A DNA stretch of 64,000 bases from Rohdeia mirabilis (GTDB lineage Bacteria; Planctomycetota; UBA1135; GCA-002686595): NCBI GenBank assembly GCA_007750655.1, contig CP036290.1, positions 4,464,001-4,528,000 of the forward strand, written 5' to 3'. Below, piece by piece: positions 54,562-63,756 of the stretch. Positions within the stretch are counted from its first letter, which is position 1. The number at the start of each line of letters is the position of its first letter. Below the pieces are notes generated by a model. It was not told the DNA's origin. It searched no databases and worked only from the letters and a program-made list of their open reading frames with translations. Both the position numbers and the translations under genes were made by a program.

Positions 54562-55332
54562 ATGATCGTGCTCTCCTCCCTCGTGATCGCAGGCGCCCTC
54601 GTGCCCTGGATCGCCGCCCCGACGGGCCCCGCCGACCTCGGCGCGCTCGCTCGCGCCGCCACGTCGAGCGAGGCACTCGGGCAGGCGAACGCGCCCGTCG
54701 CCCAGGACGACGACCTCGACGCACGACCGCCCCAGGACAGCTCGGTCGTGCCGAGCTGACCCTTGTGACCCGGTGAGGGTGCGCCGGTCCGTGCGGCCGG
54801 CGAAGACGGTGGATGGAAGCGTTGGCGCGTGGCCCTGCGGCTGATCGAGGGCATTCCCGTCGATCGCGCGCGGCTGCGCCTCACGGCCCAGTACCAGCTG
54901 ACGGACCGCTTGTCCGTCGGCATCGAAGCGAACCCGAAGGACGACGACTACGGGCTCCTCGCCAACTACCTGGTCTGGACCGAGACCGATGCGCGCCCCG
55001 CGCTGATGGTCGGCACCAGCTCGGACCGCATCGGAACGCCGGACGGCCGCGCCTACTTCGCGACGCTGTCGAAGAACCTGCGTCAGGCGACCGGCCTGCC
55101 GATCTCGCCCTACCTGGGCACGGCCTACGGCGAGTTCGACGACGAGCTCGTGCTGATCGGCGGCCTGCGGATCGACTGGGCGGAGCGCTTCTCGACCACG
55201 ACCATGTGGGACAGCGACAACCTGCACCACACGGCCGACTACGTCTGGGAGAACGGCTGGCGCACCGGCGTCGTCGTGATCGAGCAGGACGGCGACCACT
55301 ACGTCGGCCTCTCGATCGGCACGTCGTTCTAG
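54562..55332 (+). pseudogene. Broken paralogue of the gene at 53693
   Basis: The 5' part (54562-54759) encodes a signal-like N-terminus of 65 residues, then UGA at 54757 and a second UGA at 54766. The same frame resumes with LRLIEGIPVDRARLRLTAQY, which matches LRLVEGIDAERSRIGLVATY of the neighbour and continues to the same C-terminal end (GTSSDRIGTPDGRAYF, GLRIDWAERFSTTTMWD). The stretch around the two UGA codons does not align well in any frame. It is best read as a decayed gene, or as a shorter protein starting at GTG 54829. Confidence 0.55.
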
Positions 55333-55475
55333 CGCGACGCTCGGGACTCGACCCGCGAGGGCGGCGCGTGTTCCACGGCGGAGCGCGCGCCGCCCTCGCT
55401 CGTTCGAAGCCCGAGGGTCTGCGAGGGGCCCGCGATGCAGGCCGACCCGCCGCGGCGCGAGCCCACGGAGCACCG

Positions 55476-55520
55476 CGGTCGCCCGAACTGCGGTCGCCCG
55501 AACCGCGGTCGCCCGAACCG
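55476..55520. repeat. Three tandem copies of a 15-bp unit
   Basis: Unit CGGTCGCCCGAACTG then two copies of CGGTCGCCCGAACCG, head to tail. Confidence 0.8.
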
Positions 55521-55593
55521 CTGGGCGCGTGCGGTGCGAGTGCTCGTCCGAGCCACCGATCTCGCGCTCCGAAGTCGCGCCCCCCCAAAGAGG

Positions 55594-55629
55594 AACAGCC
55601 GCCCCGCGCAGGTGCGCGGGACGGCTGTT
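55594..55629. terminator. Strong hairpin, probable terminator
   Basis: 16-nt arms AACAGCCGCCCCGCGC/GCGCGGGACGGCTGTT with one C-A mismatch and loop AGGT. It lies 262 nt after the gene ending at 55332. Confidence 0.6.
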
Positions 55630-55904
55630 GGAAGTGGGTGGGGCCGCCCCCCCGGGGGCCCCACACCAGCGCGCCCGAGCATCGCCTTCCGAGGAAGGAA
55701 CGCTCGTCGCGCCACGTTGGTCGACCAACCTGCCCAGTCGGTCGACCGTGCCGCGTCGGAGGAGGACCAACGCGGCGGCGGACGATCAGGGAACCACCCC
55801 TTGTCCGCGCGTCTCTACGACCGGGATGCGGTCGTGTAACCCGAGAAATGCGCATCACCGTCGCTGAACGAACCCTGAGGACGGGTCCGACATCCACCGC
55901 GGCC

Positions 55905-55910
55905 TAGGAT
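55905..55910 (+). promoter_or_regulatory. Putative leaderless -10 element
   Basis: TAGGAT, 6 nt upstream of the tldD ATG at 55917. Confidence 0.5.
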
Positions 55911-55916
55911 GGCGCC

Positions 55917-57356
55917 ATGAAGACCGCCGACCCCTCCGCCCGTTGGCTCCACGACTTCGAGGTCGACGAGCCCACCTGCCGCCGCGTGCTCGACGCCGCC
56001 CTCGAACGCGGAGCCGACCGCGCCGACCTCTACTTCCAGCGCGTCGCGCAGACGTCGCTCAGCCTGGAGGACGGCATCGTGAGTCGCGCCTCGACGGCGG
56101 TCGATCGGGGCGTCGGGATCCGTTCGGTCCTCGGCGACCAGACCGGGTTCGCCTACTGCGAGGACCTCACCGAGGCCCCGATGCGGGCGGCGGCCCGGGC
56201 GGCGGCGACGATCGCCAGCGGTCCGGCCAGCGCGGCCGCCCGCGGCGTCGGCGTGCCGATCGGCGGCCGCGGGCTCTACCCCGTGGATCGCGGCTGGCCC
56301 GACGTCGAGCTCGGCGCGAAGCTCGCGATCGTGCGCTCGGTCGAGGAGCGACTGCGGTCGGCGGACGCGCGCATCGCGAAGGTCTCGGTCTCCTGGGTCG
56401 ACTCCGACGAGTACGTGGCCCTGGTCGCGGACGACGGGCGCGCCGCGAGCGACCGCCGCCCGATGGCCGTCCTGCGCGCGTCGGTCACGCTGGTCGACGG
56501 CGCGAACGTGGAGAGCAACTTCTGGAGCCTCGCCACGCGCAACGGCCTCGAGTGGTTCGAGGAGTCGCGCCTCGACGCCTTCGCGAAGGACCTGATCGCG
56601 CGCACGTCGATCCTGTTCGAAGCGCGCCGCCCGCCCGCCGGAGAGATGCCCGTGGTGCTGGCCGCCGGCGCCTCGGGGATCCTGCTGCACGAAGCGATCG
56701 GACACGGTCTCGAGGCCGACGCCAACCGCAAGGGTGTGTCGATCTACGCGAACAAGGTCGGCGAGCGCGTCGCCATGGAAGAGGTCACCGTCGTCGACTC
56801 GGGACTGCACGCCGGAGAACGCGGCGCCCTCGAGGTCGACGACGAGGGCAACGCGTCCGAGCGCACCGTTCTGATCCAGAGCGGTGTGCTGGAGGGCTAT
56901 CTGCACGACACGATCAGCGCCAAACACTACGACGTCGCGCCGACCGGCTCCGGACGCCGCGAGTCGTTCCGCCACGTCCCGCTGCCGCGCATGCGTTGCA
57001 CCTACATGGAGAGCGGCACCGCGGAACCGGCCGACGTCATCGCGTCCGTGAAGAACGGGATCCTGGCCGAGAACTTCGCCAACGGCCAGGTGCAGATCGG
57101 CGCCGGCGACTTCACCTTCTTCGTGAAGAACGGCTGGCTGATCGAGGACGGGAAGGTCACCGCCCCCATCAAGGACGTCAACATCATCGGCAACGGCCCC
57201 GAGGCCCTGTCGCGCATCACGATGGTCGCCAACGACTCGAAGCTCGACACCGGTGGCTGGACCTGTGGCAAGGCGGGCCAGAGCGTGCCCGTGTCCCAAG
57301 GCATGCCGACCTCGCTCGTCTCGAGCCTGACCGTGGGAGGCACCAATGCCCAGTGA
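55917..57356 (+). CDS. tldD: TldD metalloprotease subunit
   Basis: 479 residues. TldD forms a heterodimeric protease with TldE/PmbA that trims peptides such as microcin precursors and degrades antitoxins. The zinc motif HEAIGH is at 258-263 (LLHEAIGHGLEAD), with a third metal-ligand Cys likely near the C-terminus (MRCTYMESGT). It overlaps the partner gene by 11 nt (ATG 57346). Both subunits are intact. Confidence 0.95.
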   Translation: MKTADPSARWLHDFEVDEPTCRRVLDAALERGADRADLYFQRVAQTSLSLEDGIVSRASTAVDRGVGIRSVLGDQTGFAYCEDLTEAPMRAAARAAATIASGPASAAARGVGVPIGGRGLYPVDRGWPDVELGAKLAIVRSVEERLRSADARIAKVSVSWVDSDEYVALVADDGRAASDRRPMAVLRASVTLVDGANVESNFWSLATRNGLEWFEESRLDAFAKDLIARTSILFEARRPPAGEMPVVLAAGASGILLHEAIGHGLEADANRKGVSIYANKVGERVAMEEVTVVDSGLHAGERGALEVDDEGNASERTVLIQSGVLEGYLHDTISAKHYDVAPTGSGRRESFRHVPLPRMRCTYMESGTAEPADVIASVKNGILAENFANGQVQIGAGDFTFFVKNGWLIEDGKVTAPIKDVNIIGNGPEALSRITMVANDSKLDTGGWTCGKAGQSVPVSQGMPTSLVSSLTVGGTNAQ

Positions 57357-58701
57357 GACCACCATCCGGCCCGCCGACGCCGTGAACGTCGAAGCCGCCC
57401 TCGAGCGCGCGCGCCACGCCGTCGACCTCGCCACGAGCGCCGGCGCCGACCACGCGGTGGCCCAGTACGGTTCCGCGCGCTCGCTCGAACTGCAACAGCG
57501 CGAGGGACGCGTCGAGAGCATCGAGGAGAGCCGCAGCGCGTCGATCGGCGTGCAGCTGTGGGTCGACGGTCGCTATTCGTCGCACGTCACGACGGACCTG
57601 CGCCCGGCGACGCTCGCGAAGTTCGTCACCGACGCCGTGGCGATGACGCGGCTGCTCGAACAGGACCCCCACCGCCGGCCGGTGCCGCGCGCCCTGTGGG
57701 AGGACCGCGCGGACGTCGACCTCGACCAGGTCGATCCGGCGGTCGACGCGCTCGGCCAGGACGATCGGCTCGCGATCTGCGCCGCGATCGAGGACGCCGC
57801 GCGCGCCGACGCCGCGGTGCTCAGCGCGACCGCCTACCACTCGGACGGGCACGTGCTGTTCGCGCGCGCCGCGGCCGACGGGTTCGAGGGCACGGGCGAG
57901 CACACGTCGCTGTCCTTCGGTGCGACGGTCAGCGTGAAGGACGCGGGCGACAAGCGGCCCGAGGCCTACCGCTTCACCGGCGCCGCCCACCGCGCCGACG
58001 TGCCCGACCCCGGGACGATCGGCTCAGAAGCACTCGAGCGAGCGCTCGCCCGCCGCGGCGCCGCGAAGGCTCCGTCCGCGCGCGCCACGATGGTGCTCAC
58101 CCCGCAGGCCGCGTCGCCGTTCATGCGCCGCGTGCTCGGCGCCATGCAGGCCGGTGCCGTGCAGCAGCGCCGTTCGTTCCTCGAGGGGCGCCTCGGCGAC
58201 CGGATCGCGAGCGAACACCTCGACCTGTGGGACGAGCCGCACCGTCCGCGCTCCGGCGCGTCGCGTCTGTTCGACTCGGAAGGGATGGCGACGAAGCGGC
58301 GGCACCTGATCGCGGGCGGCGTGCTCGAGACCTTCTTCGTGGACACGTACTACGGCTCGAAGCTCGGCTGGGCGCCCACGACGACCGGCTCGACGAACGT
58401 CGTGTTCGCGGGCGGAGCAGGCGACCTCGAGAGCCTCGTGTCCGGCGTCGACCGAGGCTTCCTGGTGGCGGGTTGGTTGGGTGGCAACAGCAACCCGACG
58501 ACGGGCGACTACTCCTTCGGGATCCACGGGCACCGCATCGAGGGCGGGCGACTCACGACGCCGGTGGCCGAGATGAACGTGACCGGGAGCTACGCCGATC
58601 TGCTTCCCAGGCTCGCGGCCGTGGGCGACGATCCGGAGCCCTGGAGCACGTTCCGCAGCCCGACCCTCGTGTTCGAAGGCGTCGATTTCAGCGGGAGTTG
58701 A
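57346..58701 (+). CDS. pmbA: TldE/PmbA metalloprotease partner subunit
   Basis: 451 residues, homologous to TldD but without the HExxxH motif, as expected. Family marks are LELQQREGRVESIEESRSASIGVQLWVDGR, TYYGSKLGWAPTTTGSTN, GWLGGNSNPTTGDYSFGIHGH and LTTPVAEMNVTGSYADLL. Coupled to tldD by overlap. Confidence 0.94.
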   Translation: MPSETTIRPADAVNVEAALERARHAVDLATSAGADHAVAQYGSARSLELQQREGRVESIEESRSASIGVQLWVDGRYSSHVTTDLRPATLAKFVTDAVAMTRLLEQDPHRRPVPRALWEDRADVDLDQVDPAVDALGQDDRLAICAAIEDAARADAAVLSATAYHSDGHVLFARAAADGFEGTGEHTSLSFGATVSVKDAGDKRPEAYRFTGAAHRADVPDPGTIGSEALERALARRGAAKAPSARATMVLTPQAASPFMRRVLGAMQAGAVQQRRSFLEGRLGDRIASEHLDLWDEPHRPRSGASRLFDSEGMATKRRHLIAGGVLETFFVDTYYGSKLGWAPTTTGSTNVVFAGGAGDLESLVSGVDRGFLVAGWLGGNSNPTTGDYSFGIHGHRIEGGRLTTPVAEMNVTGSYADLLPRLAAVGDDPEPWSTFRSPTLVFEGVDFSGS

Positions 58702-58958
58702 GGCGGATCGGGGAGCGGGTGCAGCAGGGCCGCAGGACCGCCCGCGCACGGGCGGCGCGCGCCTCCGAAGCCCCGCCCGGGACTCGCCCCCGAGGGCTGC
58801 TCGGGTAGACTTCTCGGCCCCCCAGTGGCGGTTCCGGAGTCCGGATCCGCACCGGAGCCCGAGCCTCCGCTCGCACGCCCGCGCACGTGTCCAGTCCCAA
58901 CGGGGACGCGCGTCGCGCCGGTCGGCTCCCCTTCGAGAACATCGAGCACCTTCTCCCC

Positions 58959-60260
58959 ATGCGCATCGCGGTCATCGGAACAGGCTATGTGGGCCTGGTC
59001 GCCGGCACCTGTTTCGCCGAGAGCGGCAACACCGTCACCTGCGTCGACATCGACGAGGACAAGATCAGGCGCCTGCGCGAAGGCGAGGTCCCGATCTACG
59101 AACCCGGCCTCGAGGAGCTCCTGAAGCGCAACGTCGCCGACGATCGCCTCCACTTCACGACGAAGTACGAGGACGCGATCCCCGGCGCCGACGCGGTCTT
59201 CATCGCCGTCGGAACGCCTCCGGACGAGGACGGGAGCGCCGATCTCAAGTACGTCCTGGCGGCCGCCCAGTCGATCGCCGAGCACATGACCGGCTACACG
59301 GTCATCGTGGACAAGTCGACCGTGCCGGTCGGCACCGCGCGCAAGGTGAAGGAGCGCGCCTCCCAGCACACCAAGCTCGAGTTCGACGTGGTCTCGAACC
59401 CCGAGTTCCTGAAGGAGGGCGCCGCGATCGACGACTTCCTGAAGCCGGACCGGGTCGTGATCGGTTCGGAGTCCGCCAAGGCCGCCGAGGTCATGGACGA
59501 GCTCTACGCCCCGTTCGTCCGGACCGGCAACCCGATCATCCACATGGACATCGAGTCGGCCGAGCTCACGAAGTACGCGGCCAACGCGATGCTCGCCACC
59601 CGGATCTCGTTCATGAACGAGATCGCGAACATCTGCACCCGCGTCGGCGCCAACGTCGACAAGGTCCGCAAGGGCATCGGCTCGGACGCGCGCATCGGAT
59701 CGCGCTTCCTGTTCGCCGGCCTCGGCTACGGCGGCTCGTGCTTCCCGAAGGACGTGAAGGCCGTCGTGCGCACGGCGCAGAACGCGAACTACGACTTCAA
59801 GATCCTGCAGGCCGTCGAGGACGTGAACGAGCGCCAGAAGCGGCTCCTGTTCGAGCTGGTCGAGGGGCACTTCGGCAGCGACCTCTCCGGCAAGCACTTC
59901 GCGATCTGGGGCCTGTCCTTCAAGCCCAACACGGACGACATGCGCGAGGCGCCGGCCGTCGTGGTCATCAACGCGCTGCTCGCCGCCGGAGCGACCGTCC
60001 GCGTGTACGACCCGGAGGCCATGGAGGAGGCGAAGCACCGCCACCTCGGCGAGACCGTCGCCTACGCGACCAACCCGATGAACGCGCTCGACGGCGCCGA
60101 CGCCCTGATCCTCGTCACCGAGTGGAACGAGTTCCGCCGCCCGGACTTCGACGCCGTGAAGGAGCGCCTGAAGACCCCGATCGTCTTCGACGGCCGCAAC
60201 ATCTACAGCCGCAAGCGCCTCGAGGAGTCCGGCTACACCTACTTCGGCATCGGCACCTGA
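58959..60260 (+). CDS. ugd: UDP-glucose 6-dehydrogenase
   Basis: Oxidises UDP-glucose to UDP-glucuronate for surface polysaccharides. 433 residues with NAD-binding MRIAVIGTGYVGLVAGTCFAE, EFLKEGAAIDDFLKPDRVVIG, and catalytic Cys261 in GYGGSCFPKDVKA. C-terminal WGLSFKPNTDDMREAP is intact. ATG 58959 was chosen over GTG 58887 because it is directly before the Rossmann strand. TAGACT at 58806 could be a -10 with a long leader. Confidence 0.97.
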   Translation: MRIAVIGTGYVGLVAGTCFAESGNTVTCVDIDEDKIRRLREGEVPIYEPGLEELLKRNVADDRLHFTTKYEDAIPGADAVFIAVGTPPDEDGSADLKYVLAAAQSIAEHMTGYTVIVDKSTVPVGTARKVKERASQHTKLEFDVVSNPEFLKEGAAIDDFLKPDRVVIGSESAKAAEVMDELYAPFVRTGNPIIHMDIESAELTKYAANAMLATRISFMNEIANICTRVGANVDKVRKGIGSDARIGSRFLFAGLGYGGSCFPKDVKAVVRTAQNANYDFKILQAVEDVNERQKRLLFELVEGHFGSDLSGKHFAIWGLSFKPNTDDMREAPAVVVINALLAAGATVRVYDPEAMEEAKHRHLGETVAYATNPMNALDGADALILVTEWNEFRRPDFDAVKERLKTPIVFDGRNIYSRKRLEESGYTYFGIGT

Positions 60261-60707
60261 TCGTCGGTCGACCGGACCGACGCGGCCCAGCGCGGGTCGC
60301 CCGAGAACGAGGCGCGTCGTCCACCCGGACGGCGCGCCTTCTTCGTGGAGCGCGCGCCGGTTCGGGCACCACGGGTCCGTTCGGGCACGTCGCACCGCAG
60401 CTCCGAGCCGTCGATCGGCGACCCGCGGCACACTCGGCGCTGGACTCGCGCCGCCGCGGAACGGGCCGAGACCTAAACAGGCGGCCCACACCCGAAGGAG
60501 CGAGCCGCCTGCATGATGTCGAGGCTTGATCGAAAGGGACGCGACAGCCGCGATCGACGGGGCGCTCGGCAACACACCGGTCACCCCCCGATCAGCCGAA
60601 GTAGAACGACGACGCGTCCCCCGCCTGAATTGACTTTTTCGAGCATCGGCCGACCTCTGTCAACACCTGGTCCGTTCATCGCGCGCGAGACCCAAAAACA
60701 GGACGCG
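60261..60707. other. Convergent intergenic region, no gene
   Basis: About 450 nt; the last 130 nt are more AT-rich than the rest. It contains one hairpin (60478-60511) and facing TTGACT (60630) and TTGACA (60661-60656, minus) hexamers 20 nt apart, without matching -10 elements. Confidence 0.5.
60478..60511 (-). terminator. Weak hairpin, possible minus-strand terminator
   Basis: 8-bp stem CAGGCGGC/GCCGCCTG with an 18-nt loop; on the minus strand it is followed by TTTAG. Confidence 0.35.
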
Positions 60708-61640
60708 TCATGACTCGTCCGCGACACCGTCGTCGTCGTTCGTCAGCAACGGTGCACGCACCGAACGCTCACCGACCGCGCACTGCAGTTCGTAGCGCGC
60801 GCGCATGCCGACAACTGCACGTCGCAACGCCGTTCCGGTCGGTGTCGTCGCACGCAACGCATCACCGAGACCGCGACGACAGTCCTCCAGCCATGTCGCG
60901 GCGCCGTCCTCGTCGCCACGTGCGAGCGCCGCGCGCGCCAGTCGGTCGTACACGTCCACCGTCGCGGTGCAGGGGACGGCATCGATCAACGCGCGCTGCC
61001 AGACCTCGCGCGCCAGGTCCTCGAAGCCCAGGCGCTCCTGTGCCTCGCCCTCGTACAAGAGCGCTTCGATCCGTTCCGCTCCGCGCGAGTGCTCCGCGCA
61101 CCAGCGGAAGTCGACCAGGGCCCGCTCCCACCGTTCCGTCCGCCGCGCCGAACGCGCGCGCTCGAGCCGGGCCCGATACCGCAGTTCCTCGTCGCCGGCG
61201 AGGCGCACGGCGATGTCGTGCTCGAGCAGCGCCTCCTCGCCGAACCCGAGCGTCGAGAGGTGCGCGCCCGCCGCGAGCGCCGCTCGCGCACGCACGTCGT
61301 CGAGACCCGCATGGCGTCCGTGGACCGCGCGCATGGCCTCGATCGTCTGGAGACGCACGCGCAGGCGATCGCGTCCTGTCGCACCGTTCAGCCCGTCCTC
61401 GACGAAGCGCGCGTGCGTGAGCTGTTCCGACGCATCCTCGAGCTCCGGCGTCAGGTCGAGCACGATGCTGCCGCGCGCCGCGTCACGCACACCGGCGAGC
61501 GCCCGGACGCTCGCCGCCGCGACGCCGCCCGACGGTGCGGGTGCGACGGCCACGAGTGCGCCGACCACCGTCGCGAGCGCGCAGAGGATCGTGAGTGCGG
61601 GCGACACAGCGCCCGCGGTGGTCCGTGCCCCCCACCTCAC
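60708..61640 (-). CDS. Single-span membrane protein with TPR-like periplasmic domain, coupled to ECF sigma
   Basis: 310 residues. A short N-terminus (MRWGARTTAG) and a membrane helix (about 15-35) precede a helical region with TPR-like pairs (ALLEHDIAVRLAGDEELRYRARLERARS, ALLYEGEAQERLGFEDLAREVWQRAL, VYDRLARAALARGDEDGAATWLED). GTG 61640 overlaps the sigma stop (GTGA), the position normally taken by an anti-sigma factor. No zinc-binding anti-sigma motif is seen, so it could be a non-standard sensor or simply a co-transcribed protein. Confidence 0.65.
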   Translation of the reverse strand: MRWGARTTAGAVSPALTILCALATVVGALVAVAPAPSGGVAAASVRALAGVRDAARGSIVLDLTPELEDASEQLTHARFVEDGLNGATGRDRLRVRLQTIEAMRAVHGRHAGLDDVRARAALAAGAHLSTLGFGEEALLEHDIAVRLAGDEELRYRARLERARSARRTERWERALVDFRWCAEHSRGAERIEALLYEGEAQERLGFEDLAREVWQRALIDAVPCTATVDVYDRLARAALARGDEDGAATWLEDCRRGLGDALRATTPTGTALRRAVVGMRARYELQCAVGERSVRAPLLTNDDDGVADES

Positions 61641-62197
61641 GCCGCCACCTCCATCTCGCGGCGCAGGGCCGAACGCAGGCGACGCTTGGCCCGGAACAGG
61701 CGCACCTTGACGAGTCCGGGACCGACGCCCAACCGCCGCGCCAGCGACTCGCGCGACAGGGCCTGGATGTAGAAGCCGCGCAGCACGGTGCGGTCGTGCA
61801 CCGCCAGCCCGTCCAACGCTCGATCGAGCAGCCCGCGCGCACGTGCCAGACCGAAGGTGCGCGCGCCGCACTCGACCTCGCCCTCGTCCACGGCCTCCTC
61901 GGGCGTCGGATCGCGCGACTCGATCAACATCGCCGCCTCGTCCGACAGCGCCACGGTGCGCTGGCGTTCACCGCGTCGCGCATCGGCGATGACGTTCGCA
62001 CCGATGCGCATCAACCAGGGCCGCAGTCGCCCCGGGGTGGTCTGCCCCGAGCGGTAGCGCGCCGCGCGGATGAAGCTCTCCTGCACGGCGTCCTCCACGT
62101 CGTGCGGATCGCCGCAGCGGGCGGAGAGGTAGCGTTCGAGATCGGGGCGCAGCTCGTGCAGGCCGTCCCAGGCGGCGAGCGGGGGGGCGATGGTCAT
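61637..62197 (-). CDS. ECF-type RNA polymerase sigma factor
   Basis: 186 residues with sigma-2 (DVEDAVQESFIRAARYR, LRPWLMRIGANVIADARRGE) and sigma-4 (LHDRTVL-like ALDGLAVHDRTVLRGFYIQA, then LARRLGVGPGLVKVRLFRAKRRLRSAL). The ATG 62197 follows GGAGA at suitable spacing. It overlaps the downstream membrane protein by GTGA. Target promoters are unknown. Confidence 0.9.
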   Translation of the reverse strand: MTIAPPLAAWDGLHELRPDLERYLSARCGDPHDVEDAVQESFIRAARYRSGQTTPGRLRPWLMRIGANVIADARRGERQRTVALSDEAAMLIESRDPTPEEAVDEGEVECGARTFGLARARGLLDRALDGLAVHDRTVLRGFYIQALSRESLARRLGVGPGLVKVRLFRAKRRLRSALRREMEVAA

Positions 62198-62549
62198 GTC
62201 GGGGGTCTCCTCGTGTTCGACCGCCCCGCGACGTGCGGGGCCGGGGACACAGGAGACCGGCCGTCCGGTGGCGCGGCGGCGGCGGCGCAGGGTGCGGCGC
62301 CCTCTCCACAGGGTCGCCGTGCGCGCGGCTGCGGAGGTTCGTGGCCGCCCGGCGCGCTCGACGGGGCGTGCGGCGCTCCGAGCGAGGATCGACGCCGCAC
62401 TTCCGCACTCCGCGGGCCGCGGCGAACGTTCCGGCAACCGGTGGCCCGTGCGGAACGACTCGGTCGCGTGTCGGCCCGCTCGGCTCCGGATTCGGATCCG
62501 CGGGTTCGACGCAGGGCACGCCCGCGAGCGGAGTTCGGGCCGGAACGCA
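62198..62549. other. Upstream region of the sigma operon, no gene
   Basis: About 350 nt without a credible coding frame. No clear -35/-10 is visible; an autoregulated ECF promoter would be expected here. Confidence 0.4.
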
Positions 62550-62584
62550 CGACGCCCCGCGGCCGAGTGGGCCGCGGGGCGTCG
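62550..62584 (-). terminator. Terminator hairpin after the TPR gene
   Basis: Perfect 15-bp stem CGACGCCCCGCGGCC/GGCCGCGGGGCGTCG with 5-nt loop, 38 nt past the stop at 62623. Confidence 0.75.
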
Positions 62585-62622
62585 CAGGTGGATCGCGTGG
62601 GCCGCTCGGCGACCCGGCGAAC

Positions 62623-63756
62623 TCAGCGGAGCTTCTTGGCCTTCTCGGTCAGATTCGAGTCCGGGAACTCATTGCCCAGACGCGCAAAGATGCGTTGCGC
62701 GCGCGCCTGATCCACTTCGGAGCCGTTCAGGCGACCCAGTTCGTAGAAGCAGCGTCCGCCCTCGTACAGAGCGCGCACCAGGTAGCGGCGCTCACCGGGG
62801 TAGAGGACCGTGACCTTCAGGTACTCGTTGCCGGCCTTGGCGAGGCCTTCCGCTTCGCCGTTGGCGCGGAAGAAGTAGACGTCGCCCAGGCCGACGTAAC
62901 TGCCCGCGCGGACCTCGTCGCTCGAGTCGGCGGAATCGAGCAGCGTCCCGAAGCGCTTCTCGGCGGCAACGAGTGCCGCTTCGACGTCGGCGGCGTCCGA
63001 AGCGGCCTTCGCCTCGTCCACGTTCGTCTGACCCGCGAGCAGCTCGGCGCGACGGCGCACCGTCGGGTACTTCGATCCGGCCTGGGTGATGAGGCGCTCG
63101 ACGCGCTTCATGCGGTCGCCGAGAGAGAGGCCCTTGTCGATCTCGAGCAGGGCCAGCTCGACGTCGAAGGCGTAGCGCTCGGAGAGCTTCTCGGACTTGA
63201 CCAGCGCGGCCAGGGCGTCGAGCGTCGCCTTCGCGCCGGCGGCGTCGTCCGTGTAGCGCTGGGCCTCGGCCTTGGCCAGGTAGGTCGACGGCACGAAGCG
63301 CGACTCGGCGTAGTTGCCGAGCAGGCGGTTCGCCGCGTCGACCACGGCAGCGTAGTTGCCGACCGCGCGATTCAGCTCGACGGCGCGGTTGGCGGCGTAG
63401 GCCGGGGCCCACTTGAACTTGCGCTCGTTCGGGTTGGCGAGCTGGCCTTCCACGTACAGGTCGTAGCTCTCGATCGCAGCGAAGATGTCGCCTTCGGCCG
63501 CGGCCTCCTCGGCCTTCTTGACGAGGTTCGGGTACTCCTCGTAGCTGATCGAGAGCACCTGGTCGGAGGGCACCTCGCGCGACGTGCTGCCCTTGCTGTA
63601 GGCGACGATGTTCAGCGTCTCCTCCTGGATCTTGATGCCGTCGATCGTCTCGCCGCTCGCGAGTCGGATCGTGTCGGCGGTCGCGTCGCCGGCCAGCAAG
63701 CTGGCGGCGGCGGCGAAGGAGAGGAGCGAGGTGGAGAGAACCGTGCGGAGATCCAT
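62623..63756 (-). CDS. Secreted tetratricopeptide-repeat protein
   Basis: 377 residues with a signal peptide (MDLRTVLSTSLLSFAAAASLLAGDATA). A small N-terminal beta domain (TIRLASGETIDGIKIQEETLNIVAYSK) is followed by repeated TPR units (EEAAAEGDIFAAIESYDLYVEGQL, VGNYAAVVDAANRLLGNYAESRF, GLAKAGNEYLKVTVLYPGERR, QARAQRIFARLGNEFPDS). Probably a periplasmic scaffold or assembly factor. TATCCT about 120 nt upstream may be a -10. Confidence 0.8.
   Translation of the reverse strand: MDLRTVLSTSLLSFAAAASLLAGDATADTIRLASGETIDGIKIQEETLNIVAYSKGSTSREVPSDQVLSISYEEYPNLVKKAEEAAAEGDIFAAIESYDLYVEGQLANPNERKFKWAPAYAANRAVELNRAVGNYAAVVDAANRLLGNYAESRFVPSTYLAKAEAQRYTDDAAGAKATLDALAALVKSEKLSERYAFDVELALLEIDKGLSLGDRMKRVERLITQAGSKYPTVRRRAELLAGQTNVDEAKAASDAADVEAALVAAEKRFGTLLDSADSSDEVRAGSYVGLGDVYFFRANGEAEGLAKAGNEYLKVTVLYPGERRYLVRALYEGGRCFYELGRLNGSEVDQARAQRIFARLGNEFPDSNLTEKAKKLR

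Larger units (their letters stand above)
55333..55916. other. Intergenic region with repeats and a hairpin, no gene
   Basis: 584 nt upstream of tldD. Open frames here are shadows with repetitive Arg/Pro/Gly composition. It holds a 3 x 15-bp tandem repeat, a strong hairpin (55594-55629) and the TAGGAT motif of tldD. Confidence 0.6.

Noticed and set aside
54757..54768. Double UGA as further selenocysteine sites
   Set aside because: No cysteine, redox motif, conserved context or matching hairpin; the region does not align to the intact paralogue.
55476..55520. CRISPR array
   Set aside because: Only three head-to-tail 15-bp units with no spacers.
60620..60665. Pair of facing promoters with TTGACT/TTGACA
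   Set aside because: Neither has a usable -10 element at the right distance, and both would fire into convergent genes.
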